Shown piece after piece: positions 46,258 through 58,383 of a DNA stretch of 64,000 nt. A program made the translations under genes and the position numbers. Under the pieces are notes generated by a model that worked only from the letters and a program-made list of their open reading frames with translations, ran no database searches and was not told where the DNA came from. Positions within the stretch are counted from its first letter, which is position 1; each line of letters starts with the position of its first letter. The DNA is from Cryptomeria japonica (lineage: Eukaryota > Streptophyta > Pinopsida > Cupressales > Cupressaceae): contig NC_081406.1 of assembly GCF_030272615.1 (NCBI RefSeq), forward strand, positions 115,907,783 through 115,971,782. The letters run 5' to 3'.

Positions 46258-47569
46258 AGATGGAAATAGAAAAAGAGCCACCATTGACCCTGTTCATTGG
46301 ATTGCAAGATACGTAGTTTTCTGATGTAGCCTACTATTTGACTAACGATAGTTGTCCAAGTCACTTGTCAGCTAAAGAACAAAGGAATCTCAAGTTAAAA
46401 GAAACTAAGTATGTTATTTGGCAAGATGTTCTATACAAAAAAGGTTTGGATGGTACTTATTTAAGGTGTGTGCATAATCCTCAACAACAAAAGCTTCTGG
46501 AAGTTTATCATGGTGAAGCATGTGGTGGGCATTTCTCATCCTCTGTGACTGCTTTTAAGATTTTAAGAAATTTCTTTTATTGGCCTGGTATGTTTTGGGA
46601 TGCATATGCTTATGTTAAGGAATGTGAAAAATGCCAACTCTTTTCCAGGAAACCACATTTAGTTGCTCTACCTTTAAGGCCTGTGATAGTAGATGAACCC
46701 TTCAAAGAATGGGGTATTGATTTCATCGAGCCAATAATTCTGCATTCCAGTGCTGGGCATATGTACATTTTGACAGCAATGGATTATTTTACCAAGTGGG
46801 TAGAGGTTGTTCCCACTAAGAAGGTGAACTCAGAGGTTGTATGCAACTTTCTGAAAGATTGCATTTTGGTTCGTTTTGGGGTCCCTCAGAAGATTATCGC
46901 AGATAATGCATCATACTTCTCCTCTGAAGAATTGACTATGTTTTGCTATGAACATCAAATTACTCTTTCACACTCCTCCGATTATTTCCTGCAAGGAAAT
47001 GGGTTAGCAGAATCAAGCACAAGAACTTGGTGGCAATTATGAAGAAGCTGGTTGATGAAAATGCTTGAAATTGGCATAAGAAGGTTTATGAAGCCTTATA
47101 GGCAGATAGAACTACGCCTAAAAGAGCCATTGGAATGGCACCTTTTGAGCTTGTGTATGGGAATGGCATGAAAATTTCTTTACCCCTGGAATTATCAGCA
47201 GCCAAACTTCAAACAGTAATCGAAGATTCCTTTTTCAAAACTGCTCTAGAAAAGAGAGTTATGTATCTGATGAGGTTGGAAGAGGAAAGAGAAATGTTAG
47301 TGGATAGAATTACTGAGCATCAGAATAAAGTGAAGAGGATCTTTGACATGAGATCTCAGCCAAGAGGTTTCCTTAAAGGAGATGAAGTACTGTTATGGGA
47401 TAAAAGGAAAGAACCAAAGGGTGCCCACAGTAAATTTGTCTCATTGTGGAAAGGCCCATTCAAGATATGTGAAGTGGTGGGACAAAATTCTTTTAGACTC
47501 AATTATTTCGATGGAATGGTTATGCCCTATACCTACAATAGGCGCGACCTCAAGCTCTACAAACTATGA
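46258..47569 (+). pseudogene. pol: Gyp3 integrase
   Basis: Zinc-binding HHCC: HGEACGGHFSSS and CEKCQ. Catalytic core: WGIDFIEP (Asp), IIADNASYF (Asp) and GNGLAESS (Glu), all kept. A frameshift near 47020 and stops near 47066 and 47099 separate the C-terminal part (47135-47569), which has APFELVYGNG, GDEVLLWDKRKEPKG and a WKGPFKICEV box, ending DLKLYKL. Confidence 0.9.
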
Positions 47570-48703
47570 AATTTATGATTAAGAGTCCCTATATATAGTA
47601 GTTTAGGTGCTTTGTTTTGTGTCTGTTTGGTGAGTCTTCTCTCTACCCCCTTTCCTATTTTTGTTGTGCAAAACCAGAGATTTAGGGTTCTTTGCATTTT
47701 CCTTCACATAATACAATCCCTAGTCAGAGCCAATGTTACCTCGTCATTCATCCTTCATAACAGGAGTAAATCACCCTATAAAATTTTATTTAAAGTCCTT
47801 ATCTTTCTTGGAATTCCTTGGTTCAATCCTTAGTCCATTTGTAGATTGTCTTTTAATTTGAAATGCTATTTTAATGGTCGGTGTGAACCCCATGAACTCA
47901 TTGAACCTTTTTGAAGCAAGTTCATAACATTCATTTAGGTTCTGCAGGTTCTTAGGTGTCTAGGAGGTTTTTATACTAACATTCACTCAAAGTGTTTTGC
48001 AGCGGTTCTCTTTAATGGTCATGTTCGGTGATGTGTTCTATCATCTTTCTCCAGGCTCCAAAATCTTTGAACCTAGTTCAAATGGTTCAGAAGTTTTAAA
48101 AATGTTCAACGCGGTTCAAAAGGTCAACAACACTTAATAGAGTTAATCTTTCTAGAAGAGAACTTTCTTGGCACCGTGTATGCCTTGAACTACTTGAACT
48201 CTGGTGAAGTCAGTTCAGATTGTTCATGCGTGTTCAAATCAGGTGGGTCCCATGAGCTAAAAGACATGATGGTGCACTTATTTCCAAGTATGATGAAGAT
48301 TGAACCATATCTCGGGTGACATCATCTGTTTGAGTTTTCGAGGCAAGTAATCATTTCGGGAACTGGCGGTTACTCCAAAAACGCTGCCATGCATTCAATG
48401 CGTGTGTGCAATGTCCAATCCAAAAGCTCAACACATTTAAACTGGGGATTAGAATTAATGCACTTAATAAGTATGTATCACCACTTTTTCTATAAGGCAT
48501 GAAGGCATTAATTCTCTAAAAAACCTGTTCCTCATTGGTGCGGAGTTACTTTTCTTGGATAGAAGGCTTGTTTGCTGGTAGTCGTCTGATTGCTCTCAAC
48601 TATGAAGGTGAGCTTGTTTCCTATCCTCTCCAGTTATTTTTACCTTCTTTTCCTCTCTCATAATAAGATTTGCTGAGAAAATAAGGCTTGTTATTTATGA
48701 ATT
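47570..48703. other. Gyp3 spacer between integrase and the extra ORF
   Basis: 1.1 kb with no supported ORF. Sequence such as GAACCTTTTTGAAGCAAGTTC and repeated GGTTCAAA words suggest structured or repetitive leader DNA. It could contain the promoter or splice sites for the downstream ORF; none can be named. Confidence 0.4.
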
Positions 48704-51700
48704 ATGAAGTCCACATTACACCTTTTCGGGAACATTTTTAGTCTTGCATGTACAGAGCCCATAGTCAGTGATACAAACTTAAAAGGGGAAAATCTTGAAG
48801 TTTTGAAGGAAAGGGTGTTCAAGGGAATTGATGGTTCCTTTGGTGTGGAAATTTTGAGTAGTGGTCTCATAGAAGAAGCAACCTTCCCCTCAGCTATCCC
48901 TTGCCCAGAACTAGTTGGAGAGTGTATTGCTAGGTATGACCCAATTTTTGAGACCATCAAAAGAGATAATGGTGAAACCCTCCTTGCCAGTAATCGTGAA
49001 GTTATTTCCTCCATTTTCAAACTACCTAATTATTAGTTTTTGAACTTTTCTCTCACCCAATCAATTACTAAGTTCAATGTAAATAGAACCGAGCACCAGA
49101 ATAATGTCGCAAAATATTGGTTGAAGGTTCTCCAAAGAGGTGGCTTCAGGTTACCCAAGAATCCTAACAAGAACCATATGCTTCCCCACATTCATGATGT
49201 CATGCTACTATTGCACCGAGTTAGAGGCTCGACGGAGGCCTACAGTTTTGATGACTGGATTTATTGCTATGTACAACTAGTACTAGAAGGAAATAAATAC
49301 CTCGATTGGGTAAAGTTGATTGTTGATTCCATGAGGGAGCAGCTGAGTATGGCCAAACAGTTCAAGAAAAATTTCTTCATGTCCTCATATCTGATATATT
49401 GCTTGGCGTGTGTTAAGGAGATAGTGGGAATACCTAGGCAACTCACTGAAGGAGAGGTCTTTGTGTATGATTTTTATCCTATGTTACAAAAGGATAATGC
49501 TTTGCAAGACCATAGGAGGGTACATAATGCCTTCCTCAGAAATTTGTGTTACGAACTAAAGAACATGAAAACCAAGAGGATGTCTGAGGATGCACAGGAA
49601 TTAGTGAAGAGATTTGGTAGTTTCTTTATCTAGTTCCCTCACTTTTCCTACATAAGAGTAGGCAGTTTTGATGAAGAGCCTTTCAAGCTTCCTTGTTTTT
49701 GTTCAGATTGTTTTGTTTTGGCACAGGTTTGTAGTCTGTTGGCTACTGTGATAAAGAAGGCTCAACCCAGGGATAAATGGGAGGATCATTTTCTTGTTCA
49801 GTTGGGTAGTTTATCCTGCAATTCAATGTCAGATGCTTTAAGCATTGGAGCCGACTTAAAAAATTCAATTTTCCATTGTATCGTGAAAGAAAAGGCTTTG
49901 ACAATAAAGGTTTCTCACAAAGTCTTGGTCTGATGTCGTACCTCCCAATTCCACATCTAGAGGACTTCTGGGAAGATTGCAGTGATGAGCTTGAGGTGTT
50001 CAAGAGGGCAAACATGAGGATGGTGTTGGAGCAAGTAATTTTATTATAGGTGAAGCTTGACATAAATGGGCTTGAAGAAGAGTATCTGGATCTTTTTGAA
50101 CCTGGATACTTAGACCAAGATGAAACTGAAGTATCCTACATCAACTGGGATGTGGAAGAAGAGGACAACATACAACTAAAAACAAAAAGGGTTTTGGAGA
50201 GAACCACAAAATGGGTTGGCAGGAAGAGAGCAGTGAGATTAGGCGTCAAGTGTAACTCTGCAAAAAATAGTGAGGTTACTCTGCATTCACCAAAGCATTT
50301 TTGTAATCTCATTTCTATGCATGTTCATGCAGGTAAGGACAAAAGGCCATCTCACATTAGGCACAAGCCCAATCCAGCTCTAGACTTCTCTGCTTCTCAA
50401 CATACCAGGTCACAAAGTGTTGTGTAGAAAAGAATGGATCAGACCAAAGATACAGAGGCAAAGGATAAAATTCTTGATGCTCAGATATTTGAAGTTGAAG
50501 ATCTTGACAGTGACATTGTCAACACCATGGATTCCCATCCAATTACCGTATCCATGATGCCACCCCCTAAGTTGATTGGAGGAACAATCATTTTGAGTGC
50601 AACTCCTAAGTGGCTAACCACTTCAGTAAATAAAAAATGGAGTTTCATCCCTGTTACCATCCCAATTCAGGACATGGTAGTTAAGTACACAGAGAAAGGC
50701 CCCAAACAAAAGAAGTTCAAAACAACTGCCCGACTAGATAATGATGAAGGAACTGGAAAGTGGGTTGCCGAGATCACTTCTTACAAGCCCAAAGATGAAG
50801 ATAAGGAAGTCAGTGTAGAGGACTTTGAGATCACCAAGGTGGAGCTTGGGAACATGAGTAGAGATTTAGATAATCATTTCTTCTAGGTATCGACTAAGAA
50901 AATGCTCACCAGGTCAGAAAAAGATGGGCGGGAGAAGAGAGAGCTAAAGCGACATATAAACATTCTCACTCAATTCATTGATAGCATCGGGTGCTTCGGA
51001 GCACTTCCCATATCCCATGCTACAGAGAGCTTTGCCCCTACTTCACTAGATAATAAAAAGCTAATGATTTAGGTTCAATGAGCTAAAATAATTGCGGAGA
51101 CTATGGATAGATGGATTGAAGGAGTAATTAAAGATGGAGAAAAGTATATCATAAGCTCTAGGAAATTATGCGATGAGATGCAGAGCTGCATTGTAGAAAT
51201 TCAAAACCAAATTTCACCATGGGAGAAAGAGGACCATAAATGGGAAAATGTCTTTCCTATGCTCACCAAAATAGAAGAGTACGGAGCCATCAGATTCATG
51301 ATAGAGCATTCAATCAAGTTGGTAACCGATGAATGCTAACTCTTCGTATTGAAAAAGACCATAATGTGGCAGGTACTCATCTTCAAGTTTGTGATTTTTG
51401 ATGCCAAGACTTCTGTTTATGAACTTCAGGACCTCCAATGCATTTAAGTTAATGACAACAAAGTGGTTAATCAAGACCACAATTGGCAATTGGGGATTTG
51501 TGGGATGAACACACAAGATGCGATAAAGGCTTTCAGGCTATACATGGAGAAAATTAAAGCTAAAGGCAATTTCACCCTGAAGATATAACACAAGTCACCC
51601 AGATCAATTCCATGATGTTTATCGGTAACGATCAGTTACCGAAGCATGTTGAGAAAATGGTGAAGCATAGATGGGACAAAGAAGCCGCAAAGGCAAAAAT

Positions 51701-51803
51701 CAATGCTATGAAGAATCTGAGCCAATCTATAATCCAAGAACTTGCAACTGCCCATGATGCCCAGGAAAGCGGAGGAGAAGATGACGATGGAAAAGGAGCA
51801 TAA
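48704..51803 (+). pseudogene. Gyp3 extra ORF: unrecognised protein of about 1000 residues
   Basis: Homologous frames run on + with few shifts. 48704-49914 is one frame with TAGs at 49034 and 49631. After a shift near 49920, 49921-51560 is a second frame with TAGs at 50047, 50425, 50884 and later stops. A last shift leads to 51612-51803, ending in an acidic EDDDGKGA tail. The N-terminal third is globular in composition (TLLASNREVISSIFKLPNY, FDDWIYCYVQLVLEG); the middle is acidic (GLEEEYLDLFEPGYLDQDE), then charged and Lys-rich. I see no signal peptide or membrane segment, so it does not look like an envelope-type protein. Many stops fall where Gln would fit. Family unknown. Confidence 0.72.
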
Positions 51804-52696
51804 TGTGTTGATAATGCTCTATTTTTATTTTATGCATTTTTCATGATCTTGCAAATGACTTCGGGACATCTGTCCCAAATATACTCTGTTGGTTTTCATA
51901 ACTGATTCAGAGGAGATCGATTTTTCAGGGAGACCTCCTCTGTTCTAAAGACTATAAATTAGATTAAGATAGACAGAATAGGGGATAGATTTTGGTTAGA
52001 ATTTTGTTAGTTTTTACTTAGTTTTCAGGTTTTTAGAAGTTGTTGTTTTGTTGAACGAAGTCATTAGACTTTGAAAATTTGAAATTGAAAAGGATTTATA
52101 CATGTATTGTTGTGTCTTTGTCGCATAATATATATATATATATATATAAACGATCATATTGTTTTTGGGAGAAGGAAAACTTTTGAGTTTTGAATATGTG
52201 TGGTGATTTATCTTTGCATATATTAATCAAATCAAACGGCAGTGATTGCCTTTTCGATGCAGAATATTATTATTAATCTAGGACTCCTTCCTGTGAGATT
52301 TTAAAAGATATGTGCTGGAAAAAAGATTTTGTTTCTCTTATCTTTTTTTATGAACTGTCAAACTGGTGTTCTGAACTTTGTTTCGATCACTTCCATTTCT
52401 CATGTTGAAGCATTTTGAAGAATAATTTTTCTCTGAAATATGTGTAAATCATTAGCCTCTCATCTAAGAATGAAGTAGGTAGCCTTATGTGCTTTCAGGT
52501 TAGAAGCATACCAATTAAATTTAATTAGATGATTCTCAGAATAACTAATGGAGGGAGCTGTACCTATCAAAAATTTAGAGGGAAGTAGTATATGTTACAC
52601 TTACCCAACTTTTTAGTTGAACTTTTGTCTTTTAAAGAAGGTGACAGAGTTTGAAATTAATTAATTTGAAGAAAGGCAAAAATATGTTCACTAACA
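51804..52696 (+). repeat. Gyp3 3' LTR (start inferred)
   Basis: The end (CACTAACA, 52696) is supported by the 68-bp match to 41632-41699. The start is inferred: TGTGTTGATAATG directly follows a purine-rich GATGGAAAAGGAGCATAA that would double as stop codon and polypurine tract. That gives 893 bp. A TA repeat lies at 52129-52148. Confidence 0.6.
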
Positions 52697-53179
52697 TAGG
52701 GCAAATGATCTGATCAGAACACTTCCTTGCTTGCTAGTATAGATCCTTTTCAGCTTAACTCTACCACACACATGAAGATACTTCAATCTGGTTTGATAAT
52801 ACCTTCTCAAACTCAGCGACATAAAACATATTCTCCAACTTGACCTAAATACACTTTTTAGTTAGGTCAACTACATAACCCTACACTACATTCAATATAC
52901 AATGAATTTATATTTCATATCATTACAAATCATTTACAGATCATTACAACAAATTTCTAGACAATTTCTACCATTGAATGATCACTGCACATCAATTTGA
53001 TAAGAAATCAAACCCTTGTCACATTCTAATAATAACTTTACCATTTTCCAAGAAATTTGATCTTTGTATGTGCTTAAATGCCATCTTATCAATACACATG
53101 GATTCTAACATGTTATCACTAACTTATGAACATGATAAGATTCACCGCCAAACCATAAATCATTATCGGTTAAAGATCT
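52697..53179 (-). repeat. Cop3 3' LTR, far part (interrupted copy)
   Basis: AT-rich DNA that continues across the non-autonomous insertion at 53180-55737 into 55743-56221. Together they would make an LTR of about 960 bp on -. The outer end is missing at the Gyp3 boundary. Confidence 0.5.
53175..53179. other. Target-site duplication GATCT, left
   Basis: GATCT here and at 55738-55742 flank the non-autonomous LTR element exactly. Confidence 0.9.
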
Positions 53180-53698
53180 CATGAGACATGGACCAACTCT
53201 AATACAAAGTGAGATTTTGCCAAGATCAAGAGGCAATGGAAAACACAAATAAGAGAGACAAAATAGATGATAGGAATAAAATATATTCTATCAAGATGCA
53301 AAATATGATCAACTAGATCATTACAAGATATAGATTGATTTCCTGTATAAACAATGTAGATGAGCCTTCTTATATAGGCAAGGCTATGTGGATATGTGAG
53401 CACACAAACATGACATGTGGCTCAATAAGAAACAAGGGTAGGTAGGAAATAGGTGTGGGTAGGTAGGACAAATAATATAATATTCCACATGAGGTGGATC
53501 ACCCACTGAATGTGGAGTGTAACAATAAGATCAACACCATAAAAGGTGGAAACTCTCCTACACACACTATCCCAATGTGGCACAAACACCCAAGTGTCTC
53601 ATACCCAAACTACTATTAAATGCATGTGCCTATGTAAACTTAAGTAAGGTGTAATAATATCCAAGATGATTAATTATTTACACCAACACCCCCCCCTT
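53180..53698 (-). repeat. 3' LTR of the non-autonomous element (on -)
   Basis: 519 bp ending in ACCAACA on +, i.e. starting TGTTGGTGTAAAT on -. It matches 55230-55737. Its outer terminal bases are mutated (CA instead of TG on +). A polypurine tract (CTTAAGGGGGGG on -) adjoins at about 53699-53715. Confidence 0.9.
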
Positions 53699-55211
53699 AA
53701 GTGCAACTTAGGAGAATGACTAAAGTCTACAATGCAACTAAGCAATGCAAGATGGGTCCCGACTACTAGGCCATGTTAGGTACCCATGTACAAATGCAAA
53801 TGCAATCTCCCATAAAGCGAGGAAAGAGAGAAAAACCCAATGGGAAAAATCCCTCCCCCAAAAGAGATGATGAAATCACACAATTCTCTCAATGATGAAT
53901 GAGAAGAACAAAACTATGTCCCCCCATAAGAGAGAAGAAGAGACCATGAAGCCCCCCCGTCAATGTCGAATCTCCTGCAAAGATGGTCCAATGATGATGA
54001 CCAAAATACCTCCCCATAAGGAAGAAAGAGAGACAATGTTGCACCAATAATGTCAAAGTGTGACAAAACCAAGCACCAAGTCGATGACGATGAATCACTC
54101 ATTGCAATAAAAAGAAGATCAGGCATGGAGACAACCTGTTGTGAGCATCATCTGGATACTCAAAAGTAGCAAAAATAGTAGTACATTCCAAGTCTCATGG
54201 GAGCCATGCACAAATGTGTACAATCTAAGTCTCAATTGGAGCCATGCACCAAGTCTTGCGAGATATTCCTAATCTACGTGTACAAGAGGATTACATCAAA
54301 TAGTCAATAATGACAAGATACAAAGAGGTGTGGCACTTTATGATAGTGTGAGTACAACATTTCTCATGCAAGAGCATACATCATGATAAAATATTCAAAT
54401 GTGGAAACATGGAAATGATGCCACCAACAAAGAAGCCTTGTAGAATACTGCAAATGAAGATGCCCCCAAATGGAATTTCACCAAGAGATATAAATGAACA
54501 ACTGACCCCCCATAAAAAGATCATGTTGGCACTTGAAAATAATGGCAAAGTAGACTTCTGATTTCAACTTACAGCTTCTCAAAATGAGATATAAGAGATT
54601 TCAACAAATACTACCAGTGATCTAAACTGAGATCCAAGCAATATACAAGTACCAAACAGGCCAAAAAAGACCAAATATGGAAAGTACAATTTCTACTCAC
54701 AATCACTACAAACAAATGGTAGATTATGAAAGTAGACAAAAAATTATGCACTTTCAAAAAAAACGGCACCTGAAAAGGAGTCCATATGAGCCCAAATGAA
54801 GCCTCCAAAGTTGTAAAAATCGAGATTTCATGATTTCCAAAAAACCTGTATCCGCAAATCAAAAAACTCCTACATCGCTGTACAGATCATGAAATTATAG
54901 CCCAAAAAGAAAAAATTCTCAAAAACAAGAGTCCGAATGAGTGAGATATCGCTATTTGAAAATTGCCTACAAAATTATAATTTCTGGAAAAATTTTGTCG
55001 TAGCTTCAAGCTTCAAATGTCTCTAGATTTGGCCTCCGAAGTCCAATTTGGATTAAACAAAAAGAAAAATTGACTTTCTTGGACCTCTTGAATCCAATGG
55101 TAACCTCATATATTACCCATCAAGCTTCAATAATACCCTGCAATAGAAAGCTCCAAAAATGCAAACCCCAAATAACATCAAATTTCTCTCAATTGACAAA
55201 CCAATGACACT
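53699..55211 (-). other. Internal region of the non-autonomous element
   Basis: No ORF of known type on either strand. The left part is rich in CCCCCCATAAG-like and GAGAGAAGAAGAG-like stretches. Probably a non-coding cargo that keeps packaging signals. Confidence 0.6.
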
Positions 55212-55229
55212 CTAATAGCTCTAATACCA
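55212..55229 (-). other. Primer-binding site of the non-autonomous element
   Basis: On - the LTR end CTCACA is followed directly by TGGTATTAGAGCTATTAG, close to the initiator-Met site TGGTATCAGAGC. Confidence 0.75.
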
Positions 55230-55737
55230 TGTGAGACATGGACCAGCTCTTATACCATGTGATATTTTTCCAAGATCAAGAGGCAATGGAAAACACAAAT
55301 AAGAGAGACAAAATAGATGATAGGAATAAACTGTATTCTATCAAGATGCAAAATATGATCAACTGGATCATTACAAGATATAGATTGATTGCCCGTACAA
55401 ACAATGTAGATGAGCCTTCTTATATAGGTAAGGCTATATGGATATATGAGCACACAAATATGACATTGGCTCAATAAGAAACAAGGGTAGGTAGGAAATA
55501 GGTGTGGGTAGGTAGGATAAATAATATAATATTCCACATGAGGTGGATCACCCACTGAATGTGGAGTGTAACAACAAGATCAACACCATAAAAGGTGGAA
55601 ATTCTCCTACACACACTATTCCAATGTGGCACAAACACCCAAGTGTCTCATACCCAAACTACTATTAAATGTGTGTACCTAAGTAAACTTAAGTAAGGTG
55701 TAATAATATCCAAGATGAATAATTATTTACACCAACA
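55230..55737 (-). repeat. 5' LTR of the non-autonomous element (on -)
   Basis: 508 bp, TGTGAGACATGG to CACCAACA on +, TG...CA. It differs from the other LTR by scattered substitutions and small indels. Confidence 0.92.
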
Positions 55738-55742
55738 GATCT

Positions 55743-56221
55743 ATTACCGATATTCATTCTTCTTCACTGAGTTCATCACAGTCAATCATAACTCACTCAA
55801 TACTCTTAATCCATTGATGTGATTCCAATCACCGAATCATACTAATGTCTTAAACATATGTTCCAAACAACAACACCTAACTCTTCACCGATCGTTTGTA
55901 CCAGTCATTTGATCATCGCTTTGTTCCTGTTTACTAGTTTGTTGCAACTTAGCAGTTTTTATGTCTAACACATTCCTCTACCGATTAGGCTATACCGGTA
56001 GGCCTAGATGACTTAGATGACTTCAAAACACATGGTTTCTATCAATGACAACACAATATAGTTATCAAACAGCTTACAACTAAATCATCATCATCTAGCC
56101 AAAAATCTCCATCAACTTTACAAGTTATGTCAACAATAACTTTACCGGTCATCATCTCATCTCATCGTTATATTATATGCCAATAATCTTACCATCATTA
56201 TCTTCATCATTTATGCCAATA
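55743..56221 (-). repeat. Cop3 3' LTR, near part
   Basis: On - it begins TATTGGCATAAATG right after the polypurine tract CCAAAGGGGGAGAT (56222-56236). The terminal TG has become TA. It contains several CCGGTA/ACCGAT words typical of this LTR family. Confidence 0.65.
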
Positions 56222-56599
56222 ATCTCCCCCTTTGGCATTGATGGCAACACCAAAATAGAAATATCAAAATCTTACCAAAAGCTCATCATGCAAAACTGTT
56301 AGAGTTCCAGTTATGACTCTTGTACTTGATCTTCTCTCATTAGTGCTTCTATTTCTTCTCTTCAGTATTCTTGTCCAACTTTTCTCTGATTCTCTCCCTA
56401 TCACTTTTATCTCCCTTATCATTTTTCTTCTCAGCCTTTGACAACAATGCTAAGGGTGCAAAGTGTCAAATTCACCTTCTTCTGCTAATGTTTTCTTCAT
56501 CTCTATTTCTCTTGTTTTCTTCATTTCTGCTACTCCCCCTGAGGAGTAGCCCACATCTCATCAATCCATAGTGAAAGATCTTCAATTTATCTACTAGAT

Positions 56600-58380
56600 T
56601 GATTCTGCAACAAAATCTTAGTTAACCTTTGGTAGAGGTACAACCCCTAGCTTACCTCTGAGATATTCAAAGGTTGCTTAAGGCAATGACTTAGTGATGA
56701 TATCAACCAACTGCTGCTTATTGACACATGTTCCATCCTGACTTTCTTTTTTTGCACTCTTCCCCTCATAAAATGATAGTTCAATTTAATATGATTTGTT
56801 CTAGCATGCAATACTGGGTTCTTTGAAATGCTTATTGCACCTATGTTATCACATTATATAACAATCGGTTCTATCATAGTCACTTTTAATCCTTCTAATA
56901 CATGTCTCATCCATATTGTTTGAGTACAGTTCATAGATGCAACCACATACTTTGCTTATGTTGTAGATTGAGAAATGCAACTTTGTTTCTTACTGGTCCA
57001 GGCTACCAATCTTCCTCCTAAAAAGAATGCTCCATTGGTTGTGCTCTTCCGGTCATCTATATTACCAACCCAATCAACATCTGTAAACACCTTCAAATAG
57101 AATTTGCCTTTGTATGGATACCATAATCCATAATCAACAGTTCCTCTAAGATACCTAAAATTTCTCTTCACTACAACCATATGAGTCTCTTTAGGATTAT
57201 TCTGAAATCTAGCCACTATATCAACTGGATGAGCAATATCTGATCTGGTATGAACAACATATTGTAGTTTTCCAATTATTGATATATACTTAGTTTTATT
57301 CACTGGATCTAAATCATCTTCCTTGGATAATTTGCAACTCGTAACCATAGGGGTTCCAATTAGTTTATAGTCTTCCATTCCAAAGGTTTTCAATACCTCC
57401 TTCACATATTTGGATTGACTGATAAAGATTCCTCCTTTCATTTGTTGCATCTGCAAACCATTAAAAAAATTGATTTCTCCTATCAAACACATTTCATATT
57501 CCTTTTTCATTTCTTCTACAAAATTTAAACCCATGTCAGCATCTCCTCCAAATATGATATCATCTACAAATACTTCTACAATCAATAACTTATCTCCTTC
57601 TATCTTCAAGTAAATGTTGATTTCCTCATTGGTTCTTTGAAATCCAATCTCTATCAGGTGTGAATGGAGTCTCCTATACCATGCTCTTGGAGCTTTCTTT
57701 GATCCAAGCTTTATGCAGTTTACACACCATGTCCTTGTCTTTAGTTAATGCAAACCCATCTGGTTGTTCAATGTACACCTCTTCTTCTAGAATTTCATTA
57801 AAAAATGCAAACTTTACATCTATTTGGTAAACCTTGAATCTGTTGAATGCTACAAATGCAAGTAGCATTCTTACTCCTTCAATTTTAGCAACTGCTGAAA
57901 AGGTTTCTCCATAATATTCATCTCCTTCTTGTACATATCCATTGTAAACTACTCTAGCCTTGTTCCTAATCACTTCACCATTTTCATTTAATTTGTTTCT
58001 AAACACCCACTTAGTACCAATCACATTTTTATTAGTTGGTTTGGGGACAAGTGACCAAGTGTTGCTCTTCTTTATTTGATCAAGCTCTTCATTCATAGCC
58101 TTTATCCAATCATCATCCTTGATAGCTTCCCTCATTGTCTTAGGTTCAACTATGGAAATCAGACAAGCACCTTCTCTGATCTTTCTTCTTGTTTTTACTT
58201 CAACATTCCTGTCTCCAATTATCTTATCTACAAAGTGATTCAACTTTACATATCTAGGTATAACTGGTTCCAATATAGAAGTTTCTTCTTCATCTTCATT
58301 TTCTGCTTGAGCAGTATCCTCCACACTATTCTTCTCAACATCATTTTGAATTTCTGGTTCAGTAATCACTATCCTCTGTT
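56600..58380 (-). pseudogene. pol: Cop3 reverse transcriptase and RNase H (on -)
   Basis: RT at 58380-57674: CLISIVEPKTMREAIKDDDW, NVIGTKWVFRNKLNENGEV, RNKARVVYNGY and [25 protein letters not shown] frameshift near 57680 cuts the [13 protein letters not shown] block. 57609-56956 holds [15 protein letters not shown], the second RT half and RNase H (LKVFTDVDWVGNIDDRKSTTNG, GRLVAWTSKKQSCIS). A degraded tail reaches the polypurine tract. FVDD and the RNase H Asp are kept. Confidence 0.9.
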
Positions 58381-58383
58381 ATT

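Larger units (their letters stand above)
41632..52696 (+). mobile_element. Gyp3: large Ty3/gypsy element with RNase H before RT and a long extra ORF
   Basis: LTR end, primer site, gag, protease, second RNase H, RT, RNase H, integrase, 1.1-kb spacer, long unknown ORF and 3' LTR, all on +, about 11 kb. Protease, the second RNase H and RT share one reading frame, so this domain order is original and not a later rearrangement. Confidence 0.85.
53180..55737 (-). mobile_element. Non-autonomous LTR retrotransposon with GATCT duplication
   Basis: 2558 bp: two LTRs of about 510 bp, an intact-looking primer site and polypurine tract, and 1.53 kb of internal DNA without retroviral domains. The five-base duplication is perfect. 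Larger than typical TRIMs and smaller than typical LARDs. Any proteins would have to come from another copia-like element. Confidence 0.9.

Noticed and set aside
48704-51803. Envelope-like protein of Gyp3
   Set aside because: No signal peptide, no membrane segment and no cleavage-like site can be seen; the composition is charged and soluble.
53699-55211. Short minus-strand frames inside the non-autonomous element
   Set aside because: None reaches 90 codons or resembles a known domain, and they overlap each other.
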